Part shown: positions 33,739-43,049 of the stretch, in pieces
How the letters are laid out: every line of letters begins with the position of its first letter
Numbering within the stretch: the stretch's first letter is position 1
Source: Burkholderiaceae bacterium
GTDB lineage: Bacteria; Pseudomonadota; Gammaproteobacteria; Burkholderiales; Rhodocyclaceae
Assembly: GCA_021738065.1 (NCBI GenBank)
Contig: JAIPCT010000012.1
Coordinates: forward strand, 1-59,986
DNA: 59,986 nt
Direction of reading: 5' to 3'
Notes under the pieces: model-generated
Told to the model about the DNA's origin: nothing
Seen by the model: only the letters and a program-made list of their open reading frames with translations
The model's database searches: none
Program-made: the position numbers and the translations under genes

Positions 33739-33768
33739 GCGACAACATGTCGCGCGACTAAACGTCGC
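33739..33768. promoter_or_regulatory. two abutting RegA/PrrA-type palindromes before the NosA-like receptor
   Basis: GCGACAACATGTCGC directly followed by GCGACTAAACGTCGC, both GCGAC-N5-GTCGC, 97-126 bp before the receptor ATG. The abutting pair has the same geometry as 27444-27473. Confidence 0.72.
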
Positions 33769-33864
33769 GTGTGACCTTTCGCCGCGGCGTGCCGCGAACG
33801 CTTGCCGTTAGCATTGAGCGCTGTTCATCTTTTCACCACGATTCTCATCCCTGGACCACTTCAC

Positions 33865-36129
33865 ATGAAACACAAAATCATTTCCGCCGCCCTGGCGGCG
33901 CTGCCCTGCCTCGCCTTCGCCGCCGACGAAATCAAGACTCTCGATGCCGTAGTCATCACCGGGCAGAGTACCGCCGATCGCTTTCGCGGCGATGCCGTTG
34001 ACGACGAGGCCATGCGCAAGCAACAGGCCGGCACCAGCGACAGCGCCGGACTGTTGCGCGACATTCCGGGCGTCAGCCTCTATGGCGCCGGAGGGGTTTC
34101 CAGCCTGCCGGCGATCCATGGCCTGGCGGATGACCGGCTGCGCATCAAGGTCGATGGCATGGACCTCATCTCCGCCTGCGGCAACCACATGAATCCGCCA
34201 ATGTCCTACATCGACCCGACCGCTGTCGGCAGCATCCAGGTTTTCGCCGGCATTGCGCCGGTGAGCTCGGGCGGCGACAGCATCGGCGGCACGATCCTGG
34301 TTGATTCTCCCGCGCCGGAGTTTGCCAGGGCCGGAGAAGGCACCCTCGTCAAGGGTGAGGCTGGCGTGTTCTATCGCAGCAACGGCAACGCCAATGGCGC
34401 CAACCTTTCGGCAACCATCGCCAGCGACAAACTCAGCGTGACCTACAGCGGATCGACCGCGAATGGTGACGACTACACGGCCGGCGGCGATTTCAAGCCG
34501 GCAGGACGGGCCTTCATCGTCGACGGCCGCTCGATCCAGAACTCGACCAAATGGCTGGCGGGCGATGAAGTCGGCTCGACCCTGTACAAGTCGACCAACC
34601 AGTCGCTGGCCTTCGCCCTGCGTCATGATGACCATCTGGTCGAGTTGAAGGTCGGCACGCAGGACATCCCCTACCAGGGTTTCCCCAACCAGCGCATGGA
34701 CATGACCGCCAACGACGGCATCCACCTCAACCTGCGTTACACCGGCCAGTTCGACTGGGGCAAGCTGCAGGCGCGCGTCTATCGCGAGCAGACGCGGCAC
34801 AAGATGAACTTCCTCGAGGACAAGGCCTATTGGTATCGCGGCAATCCCACGCCTCCCCCCGTGGCCATTGCCGCACCAGGCATGCCGATGGACACGGAAG
34901 GCAAGAATACCGGCGCGACCATCAAGGCCGAGTTCGCTCCGTCGGAGCGCGACCTGTTGCGGGTCGGTGCCGAGCTCCAGCAATACCGCTTCAGCGACTG
35001 GTGGCCACCGTCAGGCAACGGCGGCATGTCGCCGAATACATTCTGGGACATCAACAACGGCGAGCGCGACCGCCACGCCGTGTTCGGCGAATGGGAGGCG
35101 CGCTGGAGTCCGCGCTGGACCAGCCTATTCGGCGTGCGTCATGAAACCGTGAAAATGGATACCGGACCGGTGCAGGGCTACAACGGCGGCTATACAGCGG
35201 ATGCCACACGATTCAACAACAGCGACCGCAGCAAAACGGATCGCAACTGGGATCTCACCGCGCTGGCGCGCATGACCCCGGCAGCGACGCAGACGATCGA
35301 GTTTGGCTATGCGCGCAAGACCCGCTCGCCCAACCTGTACGAGCGCTACACATGGTCCACCGGCGGCATGGCGATGTTCATGATCAACATGGTCGGCGAC
35401 GGCAACGGCTATGTCGGCAATCTCGACCTGAAGCCGGAAGTCGCGCATACGCTGAAAGCCACCTTCGACTGGCACGATGCCGAGCAGAAGAGTTGGGGAC
35501 TGAAAGTGACGCCCTACGCCACCTACGTCGAGGACTACATCAACGCCCAGCGCTGCTTTACCGGCGCGGGAGTCTGCGTCGCGGCGAACGTGACCCGAAC
35601 CAACGACTTCGTGTTCCTCAAGTACACCAACCAGGACGCCCGGCTCTATGGCCTCGACATCTCCGGCCATCTCCCGCTGGCGCGCAACACCGGTTTCGGC
35701 AGCTTCACCCTGTCCGGCATGTTGAGCTATGTCCGGGGCAAGACCGCCGACGGAGCGAGCGACAATCTCTACAACATCATGCCGCTGAACGCCAAGCTGG
35801 CCCTGGAACAGAACCTCGGCAACTGGAGCGGCACGGCGGAAACCCAGTTCGTCGCGCGCAAGTCGGATGTTTCGCAAGTCCGCAACGAGATCGTGACACC
35901 CGGCTATGCCCTGCTCAACCTGCGCGGCAGCTACACCTGGAAACAGATGCGCTTTGATGTCGGCATCGACAACGTGTTCGACAGGCTCTACTTCCATCCG
36001 CTGAGCGGCGCCTATACCGGCCAGGGTGTGACCATGCCGCCGACCGCGTCCGCGGCAACGCCGCCCTGGGGCACGGCCATCCCCGGCATGGGCCGCTCGC
36101 TCTATGCGGGAATGAATTACAAGTTCTGA
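33865..36129 (+). CDS. NosA/OprC-like TonB-dependent receptor, probably copper
   Basis: 754 residues. Signal peptide (MKHKIISAALAALPCLAFA), plug with DIPGVSLYGAGGVSSLPAIHG, and the CGNHMNPPMSYIDP segment that resembles the Met/His/Cys copper site of NosA and OprC. Barrel ends with MNYKF. NosA is the outer-membrane copper receptor linked to N2O reductase in Pseudomonas stutzeri. ATG at 33865 is chosen because the longer frame starts with a second hydrophobic segment and has no ribosome-binding site. Tandem RegA-type boxes precede it and a strong terminator follows. Identity of the ligand is inferred from homology. Confidence 0.88.
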   Translation: MKHKIISAALAALPCLAFAADEIKTLDAVVITGQSTADRFRGDAVDDEAMRKQQAGTSDSAGLLRDIPGVSLYGAGGVSSLPAIHGLADDRLRIKVDGMDLISACGNHMNPPMSYIDPTAVGSIQVFAGIAPVSSGGDSIGGTILVDSPAPEFARAGEGTLVKGEAGVFYRSNGNANGANLSATIASDKLSVTYSGSTANGDDYTAGGDFKPAGRAFIVDGRSIQNSTKWLAGDEVGSTLYKSTNQSLAFALRHDDHLVELKVGTQDIPYQGFPNQRMDMTANDGIHLNLRYTGQFDWGKLQARVYREQTRHKMNFLEDKAYWYRGNPTPPPVAIAAPGMPMDTEGKNTGATIKAEFAPSERDLLRVGAELQQYRFSDWWPPSGNGGMSPNTFWDINNGERDRHAVFGEWEARWSPRWTSLFGVRHETVKMDTGPVQGYNGGYTADATRFNNSDRSKTDRNWDLTALARMTPAATQTIEFGYARKTRSPNLYERYTWSTGGMAMFMINMVGDGNGYVGNLDLKPEVAHTLKATFDWHDAEQKSWGLKVTPYATYVEDYINAQRCFTGAGVCVAANVTRTNDFVFLKYTNQDARLYGLDISGHLPLARNTGFGSFTLSGMLSYVRGKTADGASDNLYNIMPLNAKLALEQNLGNWSGTAETQFVARKSDVSQVRNEIVTPGYALLNLRGSYTWKQMRFDVGIDNVFDRLYFHPLSGAYTGQGVTMPPTASAATPPWGTAIPGMGRSLYAGMNYKF

Positions 36130-36152
36130 GGAATCTCCAGTGCTGCAACTTG

Positions 36153-36180
36153 ACGTCGGCCTCGCGCCGGCGTTTTTTTT
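36153..36180 (+). terminator. rho-independent terminator after the NosA-like receptor
   Basis: Stem ACGTCGGC (36153-36160) with GCCGGCGT (36166-36173), 5-nt loop, followed by eight T residues. Confidence 0.88.
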
Positions 36181-36213
36181 GGCTGCCCGGAAACTCGGCG
36201 TTGGCGGTACGGC

Positions 36214-36260
36214 GTTCAATCCACCCGCTTGTACGTCACCAAGTAGAAACGCCGGCCCTG
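36214..36260 (-). pseudogene. C-terminal coding remnant, related to 33657-33720
   Basis: Minus-strand reading QGRRFYLVTYKRVD followed by a stop, without an intact upstream gene. See the matching remnant on the other side of the receptor gene. Confidence 0.35.
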
Positions 36261-36364
36261 CCAGCGCCGAAGTGTCGAGTGCGACGACGAACCGCGGCGA
36301 ACTGTTGCTGGCCGCCGCGCCGCTACTGCCCCCCGCCGGCCGAAGCGCACTGCGGAAACGACGT

Positions 36365-37381
36365 TCAGGCCTGCGCCAGAAGCATCAAGCGGGATTGCCA
36401 GATCATCAGCGTGGCGATGCCGGCGGTCAAGGCGAAGCCACTGGCGGCGATGGCGGCGAGCCGGCGCGAAAAGCCCGGCACGATTTCGCGCAGGCTGGCA
36501 ATGCGGGCAAAGGGCTGCACCGCGCCTGCCGCCAGCCCGGCTGCCGTGGCGAAAAACAGCGGCACATACAGCCAGTAGCCCTGATAGCCGTACTCCGGCT
36601 TGAGGATGCAGAACGGGCAGTGGTGATGCGGATGCTCGTAGATGTAGAGCGAGACAAAGGACAGGATGCCGGCGATGGTGGCGACAAAGGCCGTCGCGCT
36701 GGCGGTCGCCAGCGCATATCCCGCCACCCGGCTGCGGCCGCCGCCGAGTCCGTGCCAGGCCGCCAGCGCGATCGCCGCGCCGAGGCTGCCGTAAAACAAC
36801 CACATCGCCGGCAGCGGCGCCATGGCCGAGGCTTCCGCCGCCAGCGTCGGACTGCCTTCGGAAAACAGACTGCCGCAGCAGGAAGTAATGACATCGGCCT
36901 TGAGGCCAAGGAAGTATTGCAGTTCGATCCAGGCACTGGCTGCCAGCAGCGGCGCCATGAGCAGCAGCAGACCGTACTTGATGCGGACCAGCGGATAGTC
37001 GTGGGCGCGGCTGTCGACGTGATTGATCGCCAGCCACATCGCAGCGAGAAAGAACACGGCGATCTTGGCGTTGAGCGCAGGGAAGCCGAAGGCGTTCACG
37101 TTCAGCGTACCCACCGCGCACATCGCGCCGACGAACATGCCCGACATCTTTTCGGCATTGAAGACGAACAGCAGCACGGCGGCGAGTTGCAGGCCAAGGA
37201 CCAGCGTCAGCAGGGTCGAAAAAAGATAAGTGCGGCGCTCCAGCTGCAATTGGCGCTCGCTGCCGCTACGGATGTCCCAGCGCCGCATGACCTCGAAGGC
37301 GAACGGCGCACTCGCCGCCAGCCCGAGCACGCAAAGCGCCGAGGCGAGCAGCAGGGCAATGATGGCGGGCTGGAATATCAC
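36365..37381 (-). CDS. multi-spanning membrane protein with CCG and HPHHHCPFC motifs
   Basis: About 338 residues from a GTG at 37381 (a frame open further upstream overlaps the ABC ATPase gene and is not credible). Around eight hydrophobic helices. A paired cysteine in ITSCCGSLFSEG and a metal-like EHPHHHCPFCILKPEYGY segment stand out and suggest binding of copper, heme or another metal. I do not recognise a named family. Last gene of a four-gene operon with an FtsX-type ABC exporter and a small exported protein, upstream of which lies a RegA-type box. A TTG at about 37437 is another possible start. Confidence 0.7.
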   Translation of the reverse strand: MIFQPAIIALLLASALCVLGLAASAPFAFEVMRRWDIRSGSERQLQLERRTYLFSTLLTLVLGLQLAAVLLFVFNAEKMSGMFVGAMCAVGTLNVNAFGFPALNAKIAVFFLAAMWLAINHVDSRAHDYPLVRIKYGLLLLMAPLLAASAWIELQYFLGLKADVITSCCGSLFSEGSPTLAAEASAMAPLPAMWLFYGSLGAAIALAAWHGLGGGRSRVAGYALATASATAFVATIAGILSFVSLYIYEHPHHHCPFCILKPEYGYQGYWLYVPLFFATAAGLAAGAVQPFARIASLREIVPGFSRRLAAIAASGFALTAGIATLMIWQSRLMLLAQA

Positions 37382-37451
37382 CGCCGATTTCCCGCTACGG
37401 CCCCGCGACGGAAGCGGCCATCGGCGCGGCGCGCGTAAATCGAACAAGGCA

Positions 37452-38129
37452 TCATCTGCCGCCCTGCAACTTGCCGTCGCGCATGTCCACCACGCGATGC
37501 ACCACGGCGGAATCGACCACCAGCGGATCGTGGCTGGTAAGCAGGATGGTGCGCCCCTGGGCGGCGAGGTCCCGGAGAATGGCCATGAATTCGCGGGCAA
37601 GGTGGGAGTCGAGATTGGCGGTCGGCTCGTCGGCGATCAGCAGTTCGGGATCGTTGATCAATGCACGGCAGATGGCGACGCGCTGCTGCTCGCCGCCCGA
37701 GAGCCACTCAACCTTCGCCTCGCGCCGGTGGCCGAGCTTGAGTCCTGCCAGCAGTTCATCCGCGCGCGCCAGCAGCTCATGGCGCGGACGCCCCGTCGGG
37801 TAGCCGGGCAGGATGATGTTGTCCAGCGCCGAAAGACCCTTGATCAGGTTGAACTGCTGGAAGATGAAGCCGAAGCGGCGGCGACGGATCTCGGTCAGGA
37901 AGCGTTCCGGAAGTCCGGAAATGTCCTCGCCCATGAGGCTGACGCGGCCCACGGTCGGCCGCGCCAGGCAGCCGACGATGGTCAGCAGCGTGGTCTTGCC
38001 CGATCCGCTGGGACCGCGCAGGGCCGTGACCTTGTTGGCCTCGACGTGCAGATCGATGCCATTCAGCGCCCAGTACTCGTTGTCGCGACCCTGGTTGAAA
38101 GCCTTGCGAATACCCTGGAGTTTGATCAT
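37452..38129 (-). CDS. ABC transporter ATPase, LolD/MacB type
   Basis: 225 residues. Walker A GPSGSGKTT, signature LSGGEQQRVAICRAL, Walker B LLIADEPTANLD and an H-loop (TSHDP) are all present. Family members work with FtsX-like permeases in lipoprotein release or mechanotransmission rather than classical transport. Start overlaps the permease stop by ATGA. Confidence 0.94.
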   Translation of the reverse strand: MIKLQGIRKAFNQGRDNEYWALNGIDLHVEANKVTALRGPSGSGKTTLLTIVGCLARPTVGRVSLMGEDISGLPERFLTEIRRRRFGFIFQQFNLIKGLSALDNIILPGYPTGRPRHELLARADELLAGLKLGHRREAKVEWLSGGEQQRVAICRALINDPELLIADEPTANLDSHLAREFMAILRDLAAQGRTILLTSHDPLVVDSAVVHRVVDMRDGKLQGGR

Positions 38130-39262
38130 CCCCGCATCACCGTATCGGGATCGGTGATCGCCGCCTTCCAGATCGGCACCAGCACCGCCGCCGCGTAAGG
38201 CACCACGGTGAAGAAGAACAGCGTGGCGACCTGCACGCCATCGATATGCGGGCTCAGCTGGAAACGCGGATAAAGCACCGCCCAGCCCTTGAGCACGGGC
38301 TCGAACAGCGCGGCGGCGAAATGAAACACGTGCACATAAGCAGCGACGAAGCCAACCAGAAAGGCCGTGAGTGAAACCAGCAAGCCTTCCCAGAATTTCA
38401 TCTTGATCACGTCGCCGGTTTCCCAGCCGATCGCCTTGAGAATGCCGATTTCGCGCTTTTCTTCGGCTGAGAGGCCCGAGGCCTTTTCCCAGGCGAGGAT
38501 GCCGAAGGCAAGGATGGCGGCGGAGAGCAAGGCCAGCACGATGCCTTCGCGCCAGTCGAAAATCGAGGCATAGGTACGCAGCACTTCATCGCGCAGAATG
38601 GGTCGCGCGTCAGGCAAGGCGGCGGCGAGCTTCAGCGCGACATTGCGCACCTCCTGCGGGTTGGCCACCGACAATGCGATGTCGGTGTAATGGCCGACCG
38701 GATAGTCGAAGAAGGCGCGGAAGTTCTCCTCGCTCATCAGCACCAGATCGGCGCTGACGAGTTCCGAGGCCTGCGGCAACACCTCGGCGATGACGAAGCT
38801 GTGCAGCTTGCCCGAGTAGGAGCGGAAGGTGACACCGTTGTTCCTGGCCAGCCCGCGCGAGCGTTCCAGCGCCGGGCCGACGATGATCTCGTTGTTCGCC
38901 GGCACGCTGACGGCCGGCACCATGAAAGTGTAGTTGGCCCGGGTCACGGTGTCGTAGTAATAACCCCAGAGACGCCCTTCCATTTTCTGCACGCCGCGAA
39001 TGCGCCCTATCTTCTCCATGTAGCCGGGCGGAATCAGGTCGTGACGGCCGGCCACCATGCGCTGCACGATCACCTCGGGCGAACTCGCCAATACCCGCGC
39101 CGCCTCCTGGCGCAGGGCGTGGGTATACAGCGTGACCGAAGCCAGCATGAAAACCAACAGGGTATAGACCAGCAGCAAACCGAGATTGCGCGCCTTGCGT
39201 CGCGCCAGCGAGGCCAGCGTGTAGTCGATCAGGTAGCGCTGCTTCTCCAGCCAGAGCTTCAT
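38126..39262 (-). CDS. FtsX/MacB-family ABC permease
   Basis: 378 residues. First helix about 20-45, a large periplasmic domain (about 46-235), then three helices in the C-terminal FtsX domain (EKREIGILKAIGWETGDVIKMK motif). Pairs with the ATPase downstream. Start overlaps the stop of the small exported gene by ATGA. Copy 7 of the 23-bp motif begins 4 bp upstream of its start. Confidence 0.92.
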   Translation of the reverse strand: MKLWLEKQRYLIDYTLASLARRKARNLGLLLVYTLLVFMLASVTLYTHALRQEAARVLASSPEVIVQRMVAGRHDLIPPGYMEKIGRIRGVQKMEGRLWGYYYDTVTRANYTFMVPAVSVPANNEIIVGPALERSRGLARNNGVTFRSYSGKLHSFVIAEVLPQASELVSADLVLMSEENFRAFFDYPVGHYTDIALSVANPQEVRNVALKLAAALPDARPILRDEVLRTYASIFDWREGIVLALLSAAILAFGILAWEKASGLSAEEKREIGILKAIGWETGDVIKMKFWEGLLVSLTAFLVGFVAAYVHVFHFAAALFEPVLKGWAVLYPRFQLSPHIDGVQVATLFFFTVVPYAAAVLVPIWKAAITDPDTVMRG

Positions 39263-39573
39263 GGCGCCGTCTCACCAGCGCCGAGTTTCAGCAGGTGCCG
39301 TGGCGGCCCGATGAGAGACCCGGTAGGAAAGTGTTCAAGCGCCAGCGGATGATCCTGGAAGGCCGAATGCAAGTCGGCCTGCGAGGGATGACGCGTGTAG
39401 CGGGCCTCGGTGAACAGCGCGAGATCGGTCAGGCGCAACTGCGTGACCATCTCGCTGCGCGCTGCCTCGTCTGGCAGTGCTGCGGCGCGCAGAAGGGCGG
39501 CATCGACAAAACAGAATGCAAACGCAGCTATTGCTACGGACAGAAACAACAAAGCGCAATCGGCGGAACGCAT
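39259..39573 (-). CDS. small membrane-anchored or exported protein of the ABC operon
   Basis: 104 residues. N-terminal hydrophobic helix (CALLFLSVAIAAFAFCFVDA), then a hydrophilic part with RLTDLALFTEARYTRHPSQADLH. Unknown family; the His-rich middle could contact a metal or the permease. ATG at 39573 follows a GTG one codon upstream. Its last residues KLGAGETAP are encoded by the 23-bp motif read from the opposite strand. First gene of the ABC operon. Confidence 0.7.
   Translation of the reverse strand: MRSADCALLFLSVAIAAFAFCFVDAALLRAAALPDEAARSEMVTQLRLTDLALFTEARYTRHPSQADLHSAFQDHPLALEHFPTGSLIGPPRHLLKLGAGETAP
39266..39288 (+). repeat. 23-bp dispersed motif, copy 7
   Basis: Plus-strand copy (GCCGTCTC then CAGCGCCGAGTTT) lying in the 3' end of the small gene, 4 bp before the permease start. 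Here the coding strand is the opposite one. Confidence 0.7.
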
Positions 39574-39709
39574 CACATACCCTGGCCTACGATGAAACCC
39601 GGGCCCGCTTGCCAGCGAGTTTCGGGAAATGCGTCAAGGCATGGATCAGAACAAGGATCGAGACCAGCCCGGACAGGTCCATCATAAGTCAGCACGGGCC
39701 GCGCCCAGT

Positions 39710-39724
39710 GCGACAAAGCGTCGC
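39710..39724. promoter_or_regulatory. RegA/PrrA-type palindrome before the ABC operon
   Basis: GCGACAAAGCGTCGC, flanked by T and A to extend the symmetry to 17 bp. About 137 bp before the ATG at 39573 and downstream of nirJ on the minus strand. Confidence 0.65.
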
Positions 39725-39758
39725 AGTACCTACCCGGAACCGATGACCATTGCCGCTC

Positions 39759-40904
39759 TCAGGCGGTGACTGCTATTTCTTCGTCGCTCAGGTAGCAGCC
39801 GGGATCTTCCGACCAGGGGTCGCCGGTCAGTTGCTGGGCACGCACCCGTGTATTGCCGCCGCAGATGTCGAAATGGGCGCAGGTGCCGCAACGTCCACCC
39901 ACCTTGCGCGGCAGGGACTTGAGCCCGGCCATCAGCGGATCGGAGGTGTCGTTCCAGATGTCGCCGAAAGAGCGGTCGCGCAAATTGCCCAGGTTGTAAT
40001 GCCACCACATGGTATCGGGATGGACATTGCCGAGGTTGTCGATGTTGGCCACGTTGATGCCGCTCGAATTGCCGCCCCACTGCACGAGCTTCTTGCGGAT
40101 GTGCGCGAGCTTTTCCGGGAAGCGCCGCTGCAGCCAGGACAGCAGATAGACGCCATCGGCATCGTTGTTGCCGGTGGTGAATTCCTTGACCAGGCCGCGC
40201 TGCTGATAGTCCCAGCAGGTGTCGAACAGCAGGTCCATGGCATTGCGCGTCATCTGGTGCAGGGCGTCGTCCTTGCGGTTCTTGTTGCCGCGTCCGGCGT
40301 AGTTGAGGTGGGAGAAATAGAAGCGGTCGATACCCTCGTCCTCGACCAGCTTGAGCAGGCCCGGCAGATCCTGGTAATTGTCCTGGGTCATGGTGAAGCG
40401 CACGCCGACTTTCAGTCCGGCCTCGCAGCACAGGCGAATGCCGGCCAGCGACAAATCGAAGGCACCTTTCATGCGGCGGAACTTGTCGTGCGTCGCGCCC
40501 AGACCGTCGAGGCTGACGCCGACGTAGTCGTAGCCGATGGCGCGGATGTGTTCGAACATCGCGGCGTCGATCAGCGTGCCGTTGCTTGAGAGCGCGGTAA
40601 AGAAACCCATCTGCTTGGAGCGCGCCGAAATCTCGAAAATATCCGGTCGCAACAACGGTTCGCCGCCGGAAAGAATCAGGGCGGGAACCCGAAAAGCCTT
40701 GAGCTCGTCCATCACGCGGAAGATTTCGGCAGTCGATAACTCGCCGGCAAAATCCTTGTCGGCGGAGATCGAGTAGCAGTGCTTGCAGGTCAGGTTGCAG
40801 CGACGGATCAGGTTCCAGATCACCACCGGACCGGGCGGCTTGCGCGCCGGGCCGATCGGTGTCGGCGCGGCGATTTCCTGCATGAATTGCGAAATTCTGA
40901 ACAT
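39759..40904 (-). CDS. nirJ: NirJ, radical SAM enzyme of heme d1 synthesis
   Basis: 381 residues. The radical SAM CxxxCxxC is CNLTCKHCYS (about residue 37-46) and GGEPLLR follows. The C-terminal SPASM-like region has CGTCAHFDICGGNTRVRA and a final Cys in DPGCYLS. NirJ removes propionate side chains during heme d1 formation. The N-terminal MFRISQFMQE is typical, so the ATG at 40904 is preferred to a GTG five codons upstream. It lies 82 bp downstream of nosD2 on the same strand. Confidence 0.94.
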   Translation of the reverse strand: MFRISQFMQEIAAPTPIGPARKPPGPVVIWNLIRRCNLTCKHCYSISADKDFAGELSTAEIFRVMDELKAFRVPALILSGGEPLLRPDIFEISARSKQMGFFTALSSNGTLIDAAMFEHIRAIGYDYVGVSLDGLGATHDKFRRMKGAFDLSLAGIRLCCEAGLKVGVRFTMTQDNYQDLPGLLKLVEDEGIDRFYFSHLNYAGRGNKNRKDDALHQMTRNAMDLLFDTCWDYQQRGLVKEFTTGNNDADGVYLLSWLQRRFPEKLAHIRKKLVQWGGNSSGINVANIDNLGNVHPDTMWWHYNLGNLRDRSFGDIWNDTSDPLMAGLKSLPRKVGGRCGTCAHFDICGGNTRVRAQQLTGDPWSEDPGCYLSDEEIAVTA

Positions 40905-40920
40905 GGGCCAATGTAACACT

Positions 40921-40941
40921 CAAATGCCCGATCGGGCTTTG
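40921..40941. terminator. GCCCGATCGGGC palindrome between nosD2 and nirJ
   Basis: A perfect 12-bp palindrome (40926-40937) flanked by CAAA and TTTG. It lies 46 bp past the nosD2 stop on the minus strand. The T-run is poor, so it is either a weak terminator of the long nos operon or an operator of nirJ. Confidence 0.4.
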
Positions 40942-40986
40942 AGCACTGTCAATTGCCGTGCCTGATACCCTTGCTTGAACAGGGTC

Positions 40987-42192
40987 TTACTTCATGCGCG
41001 GCCGCGCATCCTGCAGCACGCGATGGGGTGTCGAAAACGGTGCCAGTCGTTCGAGAAAATCCAGCATTTCGAGCACCGGCGAATTACGGAAGAAGGTCGC
41101 CATCGGCGTTTCCATCCAGATCCGGTCGGCGAACAGATAGACCTCGTGCGGCGTATCGCCGATCGCGTCGTGGTTGCGGTCGAAGCCCTGGTAGTCGCTC
41201 CAGTAGTTGCCGCGCCAGACAATGGCGCTGCCGGTACCGGGAGCGCTGATCGCGATGGTATTGAGGTTGTTCTCGAAACGGTTGTCGAGCAATTGGTGGC
41301 CACCCTCCTCGCCGTAGATGAACATGCCGATGATGTTGTGGGCGAAGCGATTATTCCTTACCACCAGCGCGCCGGTGGACTGTGGCGGCGCATCGACGCG
41401 CAGTCCAACCGAGCAATGCAGTACGTCGTTGTTCTCGACCAGCGCGTCATCGCTCTCCTTGAAGACGATACCGCCACCGCCGCTGGTCAGCGCATGCGCG
41501 ATGCGATTGCCGCGCAGCACCAGGTTGGGCGAATAGAGCACGATAATGCCGGTGCCGGTGTCCGACAACTGGTTGTTTTCGATCAGCAGCCCGGGCGAAA
41601 ACACGATGTTCATGCCGTAGCGGCCGTCGTTGAAGCGGTTGCCGACGATGCGGTTATTGGCCGAATTGGCGAAGGTCAGGTCACGGGAGCGAGTGAAGTG
41701 ATTGCCCTCGACCAGATTGTTGCGGCTGTACCAGAGCCGGATCGCGTCACCACGCATGGACAGCGACAGATCCTTGCCACGGATCCGGTTGCGCAGGATG
41801 CGAGAGCGATTGACCTGCTTGAGATGGATGCCGAACAGCACATCGTCGAGTTCGTTGTCCTCGACCAGATGATCGTCGCCTTCGAGCAGGATGCCGCCAT
41901 CGATCCGGTCATGCGAATCGCCGCTGCCGGTCAGGCGCAGGCCACGCAGTGTCACGGCGTTGGCGGCAACCGAGAGCACAGTGCTCTTGCCATCGCCGAC
42001 GATCACCGCCCGCCGCCCGCCGTCCAGGGTCAGCGGTTTGGCGATGCTTGCCGGCCCGGCATAAGACCCGGGCGCCAGGCGCAACGTGCCGCCGGCCGGG
42101 GTGGCGTCGATCAGGGGCTGCAAGGGCGGCAATGCCGTCGCGCCGAAAGCCGCGCCGGCACATGCCCAGTACAGCGTCAGCCACCACCGCAT
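40987..42192 (-). CDS. second NosD-like periplasmic right-handed beta-helix protein
   Basis: 401 residues with a signal peptide. CASH/NosD repeats with many N-rich turns (LVEDNELDD, LVEGNHF, LIENNQLSD, RGNRIAHA) form a right-handed beta-helix. It shares with the canonical nosD at 49398 the LTLDGG, GLRLTGSGDSHD, NYWSDYQGFDRN and ERLAPFS blocks. It is the last gene of the nos operon and overlaps the BASS transporter gene by 16 bp. NosD helps mature the copper sites of NosZ; why two are kept is unknown. Confidence 0.88.
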   Translation of the reverse strand: MRWWLTLYWACAGAAFGATALPPLQPLIDATPAGGTLRLAPGSYAGPASIAKPLTLDGGRRAVIVGDGKSTVLSVAANAVTLRGLRLTGSGDSHDRIDGGILLEGDDHLVEDNELDDVLFGIHLKQVNRSRILRNRIRGKDLSLSMRGDAIRLWYSRNNLVEGNHFTRSRDLTFANSANNRIVGNRFNDGRYGMNIVFSPGLLIENNQLSDTGTGIIVLYSPNLVLRGNRIAHALTSGGGGIVFKESDDALVENNDVLHCSVGLRVDAPPQSTGALVVRNNRFAHNIIGMFIYGEEGGHQLLDNRFENNLNTIAISAPGTGSAIVWRGNYWSDYQGFDRNHDAIGDTPHEVYLFADRIWMETPMATFFRNSPVLEMLDFLERLAPFSTPHRVLQDARPRMK

Positions 42193-43049
42193 TGACTTGG
42201 CTCCGCGACGCGGCGGCGCATCAAGAGGACGAAGCCGATTGCGCCGAAGTTCATCAGCAGCGCATAGACCACGCTCGGTACCGCCAGGGCCGGTGCCTGT
42301 AGCACGCTGGCGGCGACGAAAATGCCCAGCGCCGCATTCTGCAATCCGCTTTCCATGGCCACTGCAATTCGCCCTCGGCTTTGCAGGCCGCTCACCGCAG
42401 CAAGGCCGAAGCCGAGGCTCATGGCGAGCAGGTTGAGCATGAGCATGGCCGGGCCGACGCTGGGCAGATGCTCGACCAGCACCGCACGCTGACTGACGAA
42501 GGTGGCAATCACGATAAGCACGAACAAGCTCGTCGCCACGCGCCCCGCCGCAAGCTCGATGCGCCGGGTGAATGCCGGGCGCAAATGGCGCAGGCTCATG
42601 CCCAGCACGACGGGAACCGTGGTCAGCAGAAACATGCCGCGCACCATGCGACCGACGGGAATCTCCATTGCCAGCATCTGCCCGGAAAAATGCTGCATCG
42701 CTGCCGCCACGATCCAGGGCAGCGTCACCACCGCTGCGACGCTGCTGATCGCCGTGAGTGATATCGACAAGGCCGTTTCGCCGCGCGCCAGCAGGGTCAG
42801 CAAGCCGGAGCTGACGCCGCCCGGGCAGGCGGCGAGAATCATCACACCGATGGCCATTTCGGCGGGCAGGCCGAGAACAAGAACCAGGCTCCAGGCCAGT
42901 GCCGGGACCAGCACCAGCTGACCGACCAAGCCGACCGCCATGGCGCGTGGCTGGGCGAAGAGGCGCAGAAAATCGTCTGGAACCAGGCCGATGCCAAGCG
43001 TAAACATGATGCAGGCCAGCGCCAGCGGCAACAACAGGTCGAGGATCAT
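42177..43049 (-). CDS. BASS/SBF-family sodium symporter-like membrane protein
   Basis: 290 residues, about nine hydrophobic helices. Bile acid:sodium symporter fold, with the ILAACPGGVSSGLLTLLARGE crossover region and AMESGLQNAALG, the two conserved SBF segments. The substrate in bacteria ranges from organic acids to pantoate; none can be assigned. Start overlaps the menA stop by ATGA. Its place inside a nos operon is unexpected. Confidence 0.88.
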   Translation of the reverse strand: MILDLLLPLALACIMFTLGIGLVPDDFLRLFAQPRAMAVGLVGQLVLVPALAWSLVLVLGLPAEMAIGVMILAACPGGVSSGLLTLLARGETALSISLTAISSVAAVVTLPWIVAAAMQHFSGQMLAMEIPVGRMVRGMFLLTTVPVVLGMSLRHLRPAFTRRIELAAGRVATSLFVLIVIATFVSQRAVLVEHLPSVGPAMLMLNLLAMSLGFGLAAVSGLQSRGRIAVAMESGLQNAALGIFVAASVLQAPALAVPSVVYALLMNFGAIGFVLLMRRRVAEPSQCGGG

